The notes under the pieces are model-generated. The model was not told where the DNA came from and made no database searches. It worked only from the letters and a program-made list of their open reading frames with translations. From NCBI GenBank assembly GCA_030606165.1, contig JAUWGZ010000025.1, positions 1-15,691 on the forward strand: DNA of 15,691 nt, read 5' to 3'. Positions 7,919 through 14,479 of the stretch are shown one piece after another. This DNA is from Dehalococcoidia bacterium. GTDB taxonomy: Bacteria; Chloroflexota; Dehalococcoidia; GIF9; AB-539-J10. How positions within the stretch are numbered: the stretch's first letter is position 1; each line of letters opens with the position of its first letter. The position numbers and the translations under genes were made by a program.

Positions 7919-7951
7919 GTTTGGTATACCTCTATATAGTTTGGTATGCCT
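7918..7951. repeat. Direct repeat AGTTTGGTATrCCT with 20-bp period
   Basis: Two 14-bp copies, 7918-7931 and 7938-7951, differ at a single base (A/G). They start exactly 20 bp apart. The second copy encodes the last residues of DnaA (AYQT); the first lies just past the stop. It abuts the weak DnaA box. Either an origin iteron-like protein site or a small tandem duplication at the gene end. Confidence 0.6.
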
Positions 7952-9299
7952 TGCTATAACCTTTTTGTGAATTAATTTTCTCTTTGATTTCCGCAATTTG
8001 GTTAGCAAGGTTAGGATTAATGCTCAATTCGCCAGCCATTTTTTCGTAGCCGTGAAGAATCGTGGCATGGTTTCTGCCACCTAATTCTTTGCCGATTTCG
8101 GTTAGAGAGCAGTTGTGTCCTTCGCGCATAAGATAGATGGCCACGTGTCGTGCCAATGTAGTTTTTCTATCTCTTTTCTTGTTAATTAGCTCTTCTGCTG
8201 AAAGGCTGAAATGGTCCGCTACTACCTGTAAGAGCAGCTTTATGTCTTGTTTACGGGTCGTGCTTGTTAATAACTTGTTGACTGTTTCGGGAGTGATCTT
8301 GGTTCCACTTAATTTAGCCTGGGCAGTTAGATATACCAAAGCACCTTCAAGCTGGCGGACATTCTCGCACACTTTCTCCGCTACAATGTGCAGCACCCCT
8401 TCCAGTTCTGAGGTCATCGTTGTTTCTGCTTTAGCCCGTAAGATATTCAGGCGTGTTTCAAAGTCGGGTGGTTGTATGTCAACAACAAGACCCCCTTCAA
8501 GGCGTGATTTTAGCTTGCTGCTAAGTGGGTGCATGTCCTTGGGAGCACGGTCGGTGGTGATGACAATTTGACGGTTATTGCTGTACAACTCGTTGAAGGT
8601 GTGGAAGAAACATTGTAAGGTTTGTTTCTTATCAATCAGGAAGTGAACATCGTCGAATAGAAGGATATGGATACTTCTGAATTTGCTGCGGAACTTGTCA
8701 ACTTGGTTTGCTCGCACAGCTAATACAAATTCATTGGCGAATTGTTCCCCGGTAATATAGGCCGCTTGCAGCCCATTGTTTGTCGTTAACTGCCCGATAG
8801 CATGTAGTAAATGAGTCTTACCTTGGCCGGTGCTGCTGTGAATGAAAAGAGGGTTATAACTGCTTCCTGGATTTTCAGCTACTTCTACAGCGGCAGCATA
8901 AGCTAAACGGTTAGAATCGCTGACAACAAAGTTATCAAAGGTATACCTTGGATTGAATCTATACTGCGTAGCTTTGCTGCTTGTCCCGCCGTCGGTTTGC
9001 TTGGCCAAGGGGCTAGCTGATAATTGTTCGCGGTTGTGAACCACGAATTGGACGTCGACATCCTTACCCATAATATCAACTAAGGTCTTCCTTACCAGAG
9101 GATAAAGGCGCTTGGATAGCCATTCAGCGACAAAAATGTTGGGGACACTGACGACAAAGATACTATCCTGGCAGCTTAGACCCTGGCTATTGCTAAGCCA
9201 GGTAGTATAATTTGCCTTGCTGACCTGAATTTGAAGCTTGCCGAGGGCTCTATTCCAAATCTCTTTCGCTGGTTCCAATTTATCCCCATTCCCAACCAT
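7932..9299 (-). CDS. dnaA: Chromosomal replication initiator DnaA
   Basis: ATP-dependent initiator that binds DnaA boxes and melts oriC. 455 residues from the ATG at 9299; an in-frame TTG four codons upstream (9311) is a less likely start, and neither has a clear Shine-Dalgarno. Domain I (about 1-85) has IWNRALGKLQIQVSKANYTTWL, followed by a short linker. The AAA+ domain starts at RYTFDNFVV. Its P-loop reads SSTGQGKT (155-162), so the first Walker A glycine is serine. Walker B is LLFDDVHFL, the arginine-finger box is KSRLEGGLVVDIQPPD, and sensor 2 is NVRQLEGAL. The domain IV signature is GGRNHATIL (407-415), where GGRDHTTVL is usual, so the Asp is Asn and the first Thr is Ala. Upstream of obg on the same strand; divergent from fmt. 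Confidence 0.95.
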   Translation of the reverse strand: MVGNGDKLEPAKEIWNRALGKLQIQVSKANYTTWLSNSQGLSCQDSIFVVSVPNIFVAEWLSKRLYPLVRKTLVDIMGKDVDVQFVVHNREQLSASPLAKQTDGGTSSKATQYRFNPRYTFDNFVVSDSNRLAYAAAVEVAENPGSSYNPLFIHSSTGQGKTHLLHAIGQLTTNNGLQAAYITGEQFANEFVLAVRANQVDKFRSKFRSIHILLFDDVHFLIDKKQTLQCFFHTFNELYSNNRQIVITTDRAPKDMHPLSSKLKSRLEGGLVVDIQPPDFETRLNILRAKAETTMTSELEGVLHIVAEKVCENVRQLEGALVYLTAQAKLSGTKITPETVNKLLTSTTRKQDIKLLLQVVADHFSLSAEELINKKRDRKTTLARHVAIYLMREGHNCSLTEIGKELGGRNHATILHGYEKMAGELSINPNLANQIAEIKEKINSQKGYSKAYQTI

Positions 9300-9375
9300 G
9301 CTCAACCACAAAGATAGCTGAAAAGAGTAGTAAGGTGCGGTTAAGAATTTAAGAGCTTACTAGTTATAGAATATC

Positions 9376-9391
9376 AGGTTTTCTCAAACCT
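9376..9391. repeat. Small perfect inverted repeat in the dnaA-fmt divergent region
   Basis: AGGTTT and AAACCT form a 6-bp stem around a 4-nt loop (TCTC). It sits between the divergent dnaA and fmt starts. With no T-tract it is not a good terminator; it could be an operator-like dyad or chance. Confidence 0.35.
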
Positions 9392-9443
9392 TCGCTAGGC
9401 AATGTTTGACATAATTAAAAAATTAATTAAAAATAGTTTAGCT

Positions 9444-10388
9444 ATGAAAGTGCGCACCGTTTTTATGGGCACTCCACAATTTGCTGTGACCATATTAGAA
9501 TCTTTGCTCCAGAGTTCCTGCCAGGTGCTTGCTGTGTATACTCAGCCCGATAAGCCGGCCGGCCGGGGGCACCCAGTTGTGTTTCCTCCAGTGAAAAAGC
9601 TGGCTCTGGAGCGACAAATACCGGTTATTCAACCCGAGACTTTTAAATCAAGCGAGGTGGTGGAGAAGCTGGCCAGATTTCAGCCCGAGCTGATAGTTGT
9701 GGCAGCCTTCGGTGCTATTCTTCCCCCAGAAGTGCTTTCCTTGCCCAAATTTGCCTGTCTTAATGTTCATACTTCATTATTGCCACGGCACCGAGGTCCG
9801 TCTCCAGTCGCTAATACCATTCTCTGCGGAGATGAACTTACTGGTGTTACCATAATGTTAATGGACGCTGGAATGGATACCGGGCCGATTTTAGCCCAGG
9901 AGAAAGTGGGGATTTCCTTTATGAATACCACCGGCTCGCTTAGCTCCAAGCTAGCTGATGTGGGAGCCAAGCTTTTGCCGGAGACGTTGCCCAAATGGCT
10001 CGGGGGTGAACTCAGACCGCAAGCTCAAGATGAGTCTCAGGCTACTTATAGTAAGTTGATAGCTAGTAAAGATGCCGAGATTGATTGGCACCTTTCCGCG
10101 GTTGAGCTCTGGCGGAGGGTAAGGGCGTACAATCCCTGGCCAAGCTGCTATACTTGGTGTCAGGAAAAACGGCTAAAAATCCATAAAGCTATTCCTTTTG
10201 GCGATGTAGCAGAGGGGGAGATGGGGAAAGTAATCGCCTTGGCAGAGCCACCTGGGGTTGGGGTGGTAACGAAGCAAGGTATTTTAGGGCTTTGCCAGGT
10301 TCAGTTAGAAGGAAGGCGCGAAATGTCGGTAGATGATTTTGTCCGTGGTAAAGGAGATTTTATTGGTTGCGTTCTGGGGCGGAGGTAG
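9444..10388 (+). CDS. fmt: Methionyl-tRNA formyltransferase
   Basis: Formylates Met-tRNA-fMet using 10-formyl-tetrahydrofolate, for translation initiation. From the ATG at 9444 the protein is 314 residues and begins MKVRTVFMGTPQFAV, the family N-terminus. An upstream in-frame ATG (9402) would add 14 residues (MFDIIKKLIKNSLA) without family support; neither start has a good Shine-Dalgarno. The formyl-transferase core has LNVHTSLLPRHRGPSP (N107, H109) and MDAGMDTGPIL (catalytic-type D145). The C-terminal OB-like tRNA-binding domain begins near residue 205 (WRRVRAYNPWPSCYT). Divergent from dnaA. The usual partner def (peptide deformylase) is not adjacent. Downstream it converges on the oxidoreductase gene. 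Confidence 0.95.
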   Translation: MKVRTVFMGTPQFAVTILESLLQSSCQVLAVYTQPDKPAGRGHPVVFPPVKKLALERQIPVIQPETFKSSEVVEKLARFQPELIVVAAFGAILPPEVLSLPKFACLNVHTSLLPRHRGPSPVANTILCGDELTGVTIMLMDAGMDTGPILAQEKVGISFMNTTGSLSSKLADVGAKLLPETLPKWLGGELRPQAQDESQATYSKLIASKDAEIDWHLSAVELWRRVRAYNPWPSCYTWCQEKRLKIHKAIPFGDVAEGEMGKVIALAEPPGVGVVTKQGILGLCQVQLEGRREMSVDDFVRGKGDFIGCVLGRR

Positions 10389-10543
10389 CTTCTCTTGCCA
10401 GCATTATTCTGCAAACATTTCCAATGAGTCATAAGGCCGTCCCGGACAGCCATATCCAGCAGAACTCCTGTGCCAAAAGTGCCGAAATAGTGGTGGAGGA
10501 TATTACACTTTGCATTAAGCCGGGATAAATTATTCCCCAGAAG

Positions 10544-12373
10544 CTAGTCTGAAAACCTCTTTTCCACCTCAGCTGGTGGAATGCCATTTTCATCCCAGCC
10601 GCGCTTCTGATAGTACAGTGAAAGAAGCTTCTGGAAATCTTCCCGCCCAATCACCTTGCCCGCGTTTGGACCCGTAAGAGGAGGATTAGCCCAAACCTTG
10701 TAGGGAAGCGTGTCATCTTTGCGGCTCATACCGAGGCGGGCATTTATCAGTCTTGTTAGGTCGTATATGTCATTCGAGAGTCCTAGAAGCTCCTCAAGGG
10801 ACGTTTCGTTTCCAGTCACATATTTGTAGAAGTTCGCATAGTGCCGCTCGCTCAGCCCAAGTTCAATCCAAGGCAACCGGCAAACACCAAGCATGTCAAA
10901 CAACGGACGCACTTTCTGGTGATATATCACGGTGTCAACCTTCTCGTCGTTAGTCCAGTTCTGACCCTCTTCCATTTCCTTGGCAATGGTCCAAGCCCGT
11001 GTGTGATGTGCGCCTATGTCTGAGGTAGCATAGGCCAGACCCATGGAAATGCTGGCGCGGCTGTCATAGGCCGACTGCTCAAGGCCCTTGACCTGGAGGA
11101 TGATTTTGTCCATTTCAGGCCAGTTCTCGATAATACGGTGAGAGCCATCAGCAAGGATGTCACCGATGCCTTGCCGGTGAGCGATTTTCTGTATCAGTTC
11201 CAGGATGGCATCCTCATCTCCCCAGGCGATCTCCCTGCCATCGAGGTCGCTGAGCGACAAAATCCCCTTTTCGTAACCCTCTATTGTAGCTCCCACGATG
11301 CTACCTGTGGAAATTGTATCTATACCCAGTTCATCGCACAGTCGGGCTGCAGAAAGTATCGCAGCGAAGTTGTCAATCCCCAAGTTTGGTCCCAGCATAG
11401 CACAGGTTTCATATTCTGGTCCCTCAACCACCGTGCCCGCATATTTCCCGCTCTTAACGAGGCAAATATTACCGCAACACATGGAGCAGGAAAAGCATGC
11501 ACTATCACCTATCTTATAGCGATTTACCATTGTTGTGCCGTTGATCTGGTCATGCCTGGCAAAAACGCTATCCTTGAAATTGTATGCAGGCAGAATACCC
11601 TTCTCGTTGGCGTAATCGATGACATTCATCAGGCCTTCTTGCTGCCACAGTTTGAAATACTTGTGTTCCTCCATATATTTGAAAGCTTGTTCAGCCTCCG
11701 CCATTAGCCCGGCCACATCATAGACGGGAATATCCATGTGCCCCCGAACAACAATTGCCTTGAGGTTCTTGGCCCCCATGATTGCGCCCATTCCAGCCCT
11801 GCCGGCATTGCGGCTCCAGTCGGTGTTGACACAGGCGAACCTGACCATGTTCTCGCCTCCCATGCCTATCGTAGCAACACGGACAGCGTGGGTGCCCAGT
11901 CGCTCTTTAATCATTCCTTCGGCTTCCAGACAGCTTTTTCCTTTCAGCTCGGGCATGGGAAGGATTGTCGTTTCACCATTGTCGATGAAAAGAACAGATA
12001 GTTCCGGCGCCTTGCCGGTAACGGAGAGAATATCAGTTCCCGTTTGTCGGAGCTCGATACCGAAGCCACCACCCATGGAAGAATCACCATAGAGCCCGGT
12101 AGCTGGTGAGATGGCGACAAAGGAGTTCTTTCCCGATGAGGGCAGGTAAACCCCGGTCAGAGGTCCCGGCGCGACAACCAGAAGATTCTCAGGGCCAAGG
12201 GGGTCTATCTTGAAATCATGCTTCCTTAGATTGTCCCAGACCAACTTCGCACCAAAGCCACGTCCCCCGATATACTTTTCAATGAAGGCGTCCGCAGTGG
12301 TTTGGCGCTCAGCAGTGCCTTTCGTAAGGTCTATTTGGAGGTGTTGCTTAAAATATCCGCTCTTTATGCTCAT
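10544..12373 (-). CDS. Aldehyde:ferredoxin oxidoreductase family tungstopterin enzyme
   Basis: The family oxidises aldehydes to acids (or reduces acids) with ferredoxin at a W-bispterin cofactor; the substrate here is unknown. 609 residues, full length. The N-terminal domain shows GGRGFGAKLVWD (37-48) and RNAGRAGMGAIMGAKNLKAI (188-207). The Fe4S4 ligands fit C293, C296, C300 plus C498, with extra cysteines C299 and C304 in the same loop. DMLGVC (493-498) is the DxxGxC pterin/cluster motif, EGPEYET carries the conserved glutamates, and DIGAHHTRAW has the active-site-type histidines. There is no signal peptide, so it is cytosolic. The ATG overlaps the upstream ferredoxin stop (ATGA), and AGGA precedes it inside that gene. 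GC content appears higher than in the dnaA region, by eye only. Confidence 0.92.
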   Translation of the reverse strand: MSIKSGYFKQHLQIDLTKGTAERQTTADAFIEKYIGGRGFGAKLVWDNLRKHDFKIDPLGPENLLVVAPGPLTGVYLPSSGKNSFVAISPATGLYGDSSMGGGFGIELRQTGTDILSVTGKAPELSVLFIDNGETTILPMPELKGKSCLEAEGMIKERLGTHAVRVATIGMGGENMVRFACVNTDWSRNAGRAGMGAIMGAKNLKAIVVRGHMDIPVYDVAGLMAEAEQAFKYMEEHKYFKLWQQEGLMNVIDYANEKGILPAYNFKDSVFARHDQINGTTMVNRYKIGDSACFSCSMCCGNICLVKSGKYAGTVVEGPEYETCAMLGPNLGIDNFAAILSAARLCDELGIDTISTGSIVGATIEGYEKGILSLSDLDGREIAWGDEDAILELIQKIAHRQGIGDILADGSHRIIENWPEMDKIILQVKGLEQSAYDSRASISMGLAYATSDIGAHHTRAWTIAKEMEEGQNWTNDEKVDTVIYHQKVRPLFDMLGVCRLPWIELGLSERHYANFYKYVTGNETSLEELLGLSNDIYDLTRLINARLGMSRKDDTLPYKVWANPPLTGPNAGKVIGREDFQKLLSLYYQKRGWDENGIPPAEVEKRFSD

Positions 12374-12903
12374 AGCTCTTCTTTTCCTACCTCGGCATAG
12401 CGGATGACCTTCTTTTCGCCCTTCTCATAGAACTCAATTTCCTTCATCTGACTGTAGCTCAGGACGTTGTTGAGACGCCTGGATTCGCCCAGGGCAGCCT
12501 CCGGTATGAGCCTGAGTGCTCCCTTGGGACATTTCTTGACACACTCCGGGTCTCCTCCACACATATCACACTTGATGGGCAGGTCATAATCTGGATGTAT
12601 ATACATCGCTCCAAAAGGACAGGCTTCCACGCATTTGTAACAGGAAGTGCAATTCTCTTCGTCCAGTTGCACAACGCCATCAATCCATCGCAAGGAATCA
12701 GAGGGACATACTTGCGCACATGCGGGCACTTTACATTGGCTGCACACAATCGGCATTCTCACGACCGGATGAGGGTATGTGGTCAAGACTCTTATCGCCG
12801 CCTTCTTGGGATTGTCCACTCCAAAATGTTTGATTGCACATACAAGTTCACAGATCCTGCAACCGGAACACTGTTCAGGGATTACCGTTAGCTTTTTCGA
12901 CAT
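12370..12903 (-). CDS. Four-cluster 4Fe-4S ferredoxin subunit, partner of the AOR
   Basis: Electron-transfer protein of 177 residues with 16 cysteines in four cubane-type sets: C12/15/18/22, C54/57/62/66, C85/88/91/95 and C112/115/121/125. This spacing is that of the HycB/HybA/DMSO-reductase-B type iron-sulfur subunits. No Tat or Sec signal and no transmembrane segment, so it should act in the cytosol. The stop overlaps the AOR start by 4 bp, so the two are translationally coupled and most likely form a complex in which this subunit relays electrons to or from the tungsten enzyme. The C-terminal 45 residues hold no cysteines and end in charged residues. ATG start at 12903; no clear Shine-Dalgarno. 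Divergent from the small Cys-rich gene. Confidence 0.93.
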   Translation of the reverse strand: MSKKLTVIPEQCSGCRICELVCAIKHFGVDNPKKAAIRVLTTYPHPVVRMPIVCSQCKVPACAQVCPSDSLRWIDGVVQLDEENCTSCYKCVEACPFGAMYIHPDYDLPIKCDMCGGDPECVKKCPKGALRLIPEAALGESRRLNNVLSYSQMKEIEFYEKGEKKVIRYAEVGKEEL

Positions 12904-12975
12904 CAGATGGTTCTCGGAAGGTTCGTGTAATTATTATCCTTGGATGGCGAGATTGTCAACGAGGGCAAAGGGGTA

Positions 12976-13002
12976 TTGACAACCACACAAGTCAAGAATA
13001 AT
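12976..13002 (+). promoter_or_regulatory. Putative promoter for the Cys-rich gene and methyltransferase run
   Basis: A perfect -35 TTGACA (12976-12981) is followed by AATAAT (12997-13002, 5 of 6) with a short 15-bp spacer, or by TAATCT (12999-13004) at 17 bp. It points at the gene starting at 13024. The two -10 options keep confidence moderate. Confidence 0.5.
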
Positions 13003-13023
13003 CTAAATATGGGAGGTTATTAT

Positions 13024-13236
13024 ATGGATGCTATACCTAGAGAAGTAGCTCTGCAGCTATGTGCTGAAATCCGACAAGAGAATCGTGGTAAATGGTATAG
13101 CTTTGCTCACCTGCAATGCTGGGGCTGCATGACCTTTGCGAAAGGGAACCCTGACAAGATGTGTTTAAATAGCCAGGAAGTTTATCGTGGCTGCAATCTA
13201 ATCAATAAACGCTACACCCAAAGGTCGGGGGATTGA
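13024..13236 (+). CDS. Small cysteine-rich protein, function unknown
   Basis: 70 residues from the ATG at 13024, chosen because GGGAGG (13011-13016) lies 7 bases upstream; a longer frame from 12940 would start before the promoter and has no such signal. Cysteines are C13, C32, C35, C47 and C57, with HLQCWGCMTF forming a CxxC, then KMC and GCN. The C32-x2-C35-x11-C47-x9-C57 pattern could bind zinc or an iron-sulfur cluster. No signal peptide or membrane segment. First gene of a plus-strand run with two membrane methyltransferase-like genes (40-bp gap), divergent from the ferredoxin/AOR pair. I do not recognise a named family. The strong Shine-Dalgarno and promoter make it likely to be a real gene. 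Confidence 0.8.
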   Translation: MDAIPREVALQLCAEIRQENRGKWYSFAHLQCWGCMTFAKGNPDKMCLNSQEVYRGCNLINKRYTQRSGD

Positions 13237-13276
13237 TGAAATTAAATAAGGGCAAGCGAATTAAGGGAGGTGAATT

Positions 13277-13849
13277 ATGGCGCTTATACCGGCTTTTGAG
13301 GTAGGTTTATGGAACGCCTGGATTTTCATGCTTCTTGAAGTATTAACCTTTCCCTTATTTACCCGTATCGCTACAGGACGGGCTCCAGAGGTCGAAGGCA
13401 AAAGCCAGGTTTCTGCCCTGTCCAGGATTGAAAGGATAACCCTTTATTCTTCCAAGGCAATATATATTCCGGCCTTTATATACTCTATATTCCTGCCTCT
13501 AAAACTGGGGACGGTGTGGTTTTATGTAGGCCTTCCTATCACTTTAATAGGTTTTATTGCCGGCGTTATAGTCATATTGAACTGGGCGGCCAGCCCGCGC
13601 GGTGAACCCGTAACCAATGGGCTTTACCGTTATTCAAGGCACCCCATGTACGTAACCGCTTTTGTATTTTTCCTGGGGGTGAGCATAGCCACGGCTTCTT
13701 GGGTTTTCCTGTTGTTCACCATTTTGCTGATAGCCGCTTCGTTTTACTTTGCTCCCGTCGAAGAACAGAGTTGCCTTGAGAAGTACGGCGATGCCTACCG
13801 CGAATATATGGAGAGGACCCCCAAATATCTGGGAATACCCAAATCGTAG
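13277..13849 (+). CDS. Membrane methyltransferase-like protein, isoprenylcysteine methyltransferase (ICMT/PEMT) family, copy 1
   Basis: 190-residue integral membrane protein with hydrophobic segments near 10-28, 60-76, 79-102 and a long C-terminal hairpin at about 125-160. The family signature is present: GLYRYSRHPMY (115-125), then VEEQSCLEKYGDAYREYMER (161-180) and a TPKYLG tail, as in S-adenosylmethionine-dependent ICMT/PEMT-fold methyltransferases. The acceptor substrate cannot be told. ATG start backed by an excellent Shine-Dalgarno, AAGGGAGGTGA (13263-13273). Followed after 10 bp by a paralogue with the same architecture, so a tandem duplication. Bacterial family members act on varied lipids or small molecules, so a prenylcysteine substrate should not be assumed. 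Confidence 0.85.
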   Translation: MALIPAFEVGLWNAWIFMLLEVLTFPLFTRIATGRAPEVEGKSQVSALSRIERITLYSSKAIYIPAFIYSIFLPLKLGTVWFYVGLPITLIGFIAGVIVILNWAASPRGEPVTNGLYRYSRHPMYVTAFVFFLGVSIATASWVFLLFTILLIAASFYFAPVEEQSCLEKYGDAYREYMERTPKYLGIPKS

Positions 13850-13859
13850 GTAGAGAAAA

Positions 13860-14438
13860 ATGTCGCTTATACCAGCTTTTGAAATAGGTGTCTGGAATGC
13901 CTGGATTTTCATGATTTGGCCGTGGATAGATACGCTCGCAGTAAGGCTTATTGGGTTAGATGTATACCGGAGAGCGTCAGGGCAACCTGAAATGAAAACC
14001 AGCCATCGATACAGGGTGGTCAGCTCTGTATCTATGGTAATAGATACTATGGCTGTCGCGTATTCTATTTTTTTACCACTCCAATTAAGCACGATATGGT
14101 TCTATGTCGGTCTTGCCATTTTCTTAACAGGCCTGGTGGTGCTTACGACTGCTACAGTTAATTTTGCTACGACACCGATGGATGTACCGATTACCAAAGG
14201 GATATACCATTATTCGAGACACCCATTGTATTTAGCCTCATTGTTGATATATTTTAGCGTTGGCATAGCTTCAGACTCGTGGGTTTTCCTGTTGTTTTTC
14301 GTTGTACAGTCAGTATCGATAAGAATTGCGGCAGTTGGAGAGGAACGCTTCTGCCTTGAGAAGTACGGCGAGGCCTATCGTGAGTATATTGATAAGACGC
14401 CGAGATGGTTAGGATTGCCGAAATCAAGGAGGAAGTGA
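13860..14438 (+). CDS. Membrane methyltransferase-like protein, ICMT/PEMT family, copy 2
   Basis: 192-residue paralogue of the preceding gene. Shared blocks include LIPAFE at the start, WNAWIFM, YSIFLPL, TIWFYVGL, SRHPLY (119-124; copy 1 has SRHPMY) and CLEKYGEAYREYI (165-177). At DNA level a 17-base run CTTGAGAAGTACGGCGA is identical in both copies. Residues about 20-65 differ most, so the copies have diverged in the first loop. The same catalytic-type RHPxY and EE residues remain, so both may be active. ATG at 13860, with only a modest purine-rich stretch (GGTAGAGAAAA) before it, 10 bp after copy 1, so probably co-transcribed. Ends in a basic tail (KSRRK). Confidence 0.84.
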   Translation: MSLIPAFEIGVWNAWIFMIWPWIDTLAVRLIGLDVYRRASGQPEMKTSHRYRVVSSVSMVIDTMAVAYSIFLPLQLSTIWFYVGLAIFLTGLVVLTTATVNFATTPMDVPITKGIYHYSRHPLYLASLLIYFSVGIASDSWVFLLFFVVQSVSIRIAAVGEERFCLEKYGEAYREYIDKTPRWLGLPKSRRK

Positions 14439-14467
14439 TCAGCAGGCAATATAGGGCGGCGCCATAG

Positions 14468-14473
14468 TATAAT
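14468..14473 (+). promoter_or_regulatory. Perfect TATAAT -10 directly before polA
   Basis: TATAAT ends 6 bases before the only usable polA start codon (GTG at 14480), so a transcript from it would begin at or next to the start codon. No clear -35 lies upstream (the hexamer at 17 bp is GGCAAT). Confidence 0.45.
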
Positions 14474-14479
14474 AGGGCT

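Larger units (their letters stand above)
7753..7931. other. oriC: Putative chromosomal replication origin (oriC), obg-dnaA intergenic
   Basis: This 179-bp non-coding segment lies immediately downstream of dnaA and upstream of obg. It combines the AT-rich block (7751-7816), a purine-rich GC-richer spacer (about 7821-7876), a perfect DnaA box (7889-7897), a weaker box (7910-7918) and a direct repeat next to the dnaA stop. Bacterial origins usually lie beside dnaA and combine exactly such parts. The box count is low for an origin, and GC-skew inversion could not be measured here. It also serves as the obg leader. Confidence 0.65.

Noticed and set aside
9302..9310. DnaA-box-like TCAACCACA near the dnaA start
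   Set aside because: Only 7 of 9 matches and isolated, with no AT-rich block next to it; chance level.
10429..10650. 73-residue minus-strand frame at the AOR 3' end
   Set aside because: Overlaps the AOR C-terminus in another frame, with no motif. The 155-bp fmt-AOR gap shows nothing else convincing and no U-tract hairpin.
11138..11707. 189-residue plus-strand frame
   Set aside because: Antisense shadow of the AOR gene, whose motifs on the other strand are unambiguous.
12940..13023. N-terminal extension of the Cys-rich protein from an ATG at 12940
   Set aside because: The extension contains the -35/-10 elements and the Shine-Dalgarno of the internal ATG at 13024, which is the better start.
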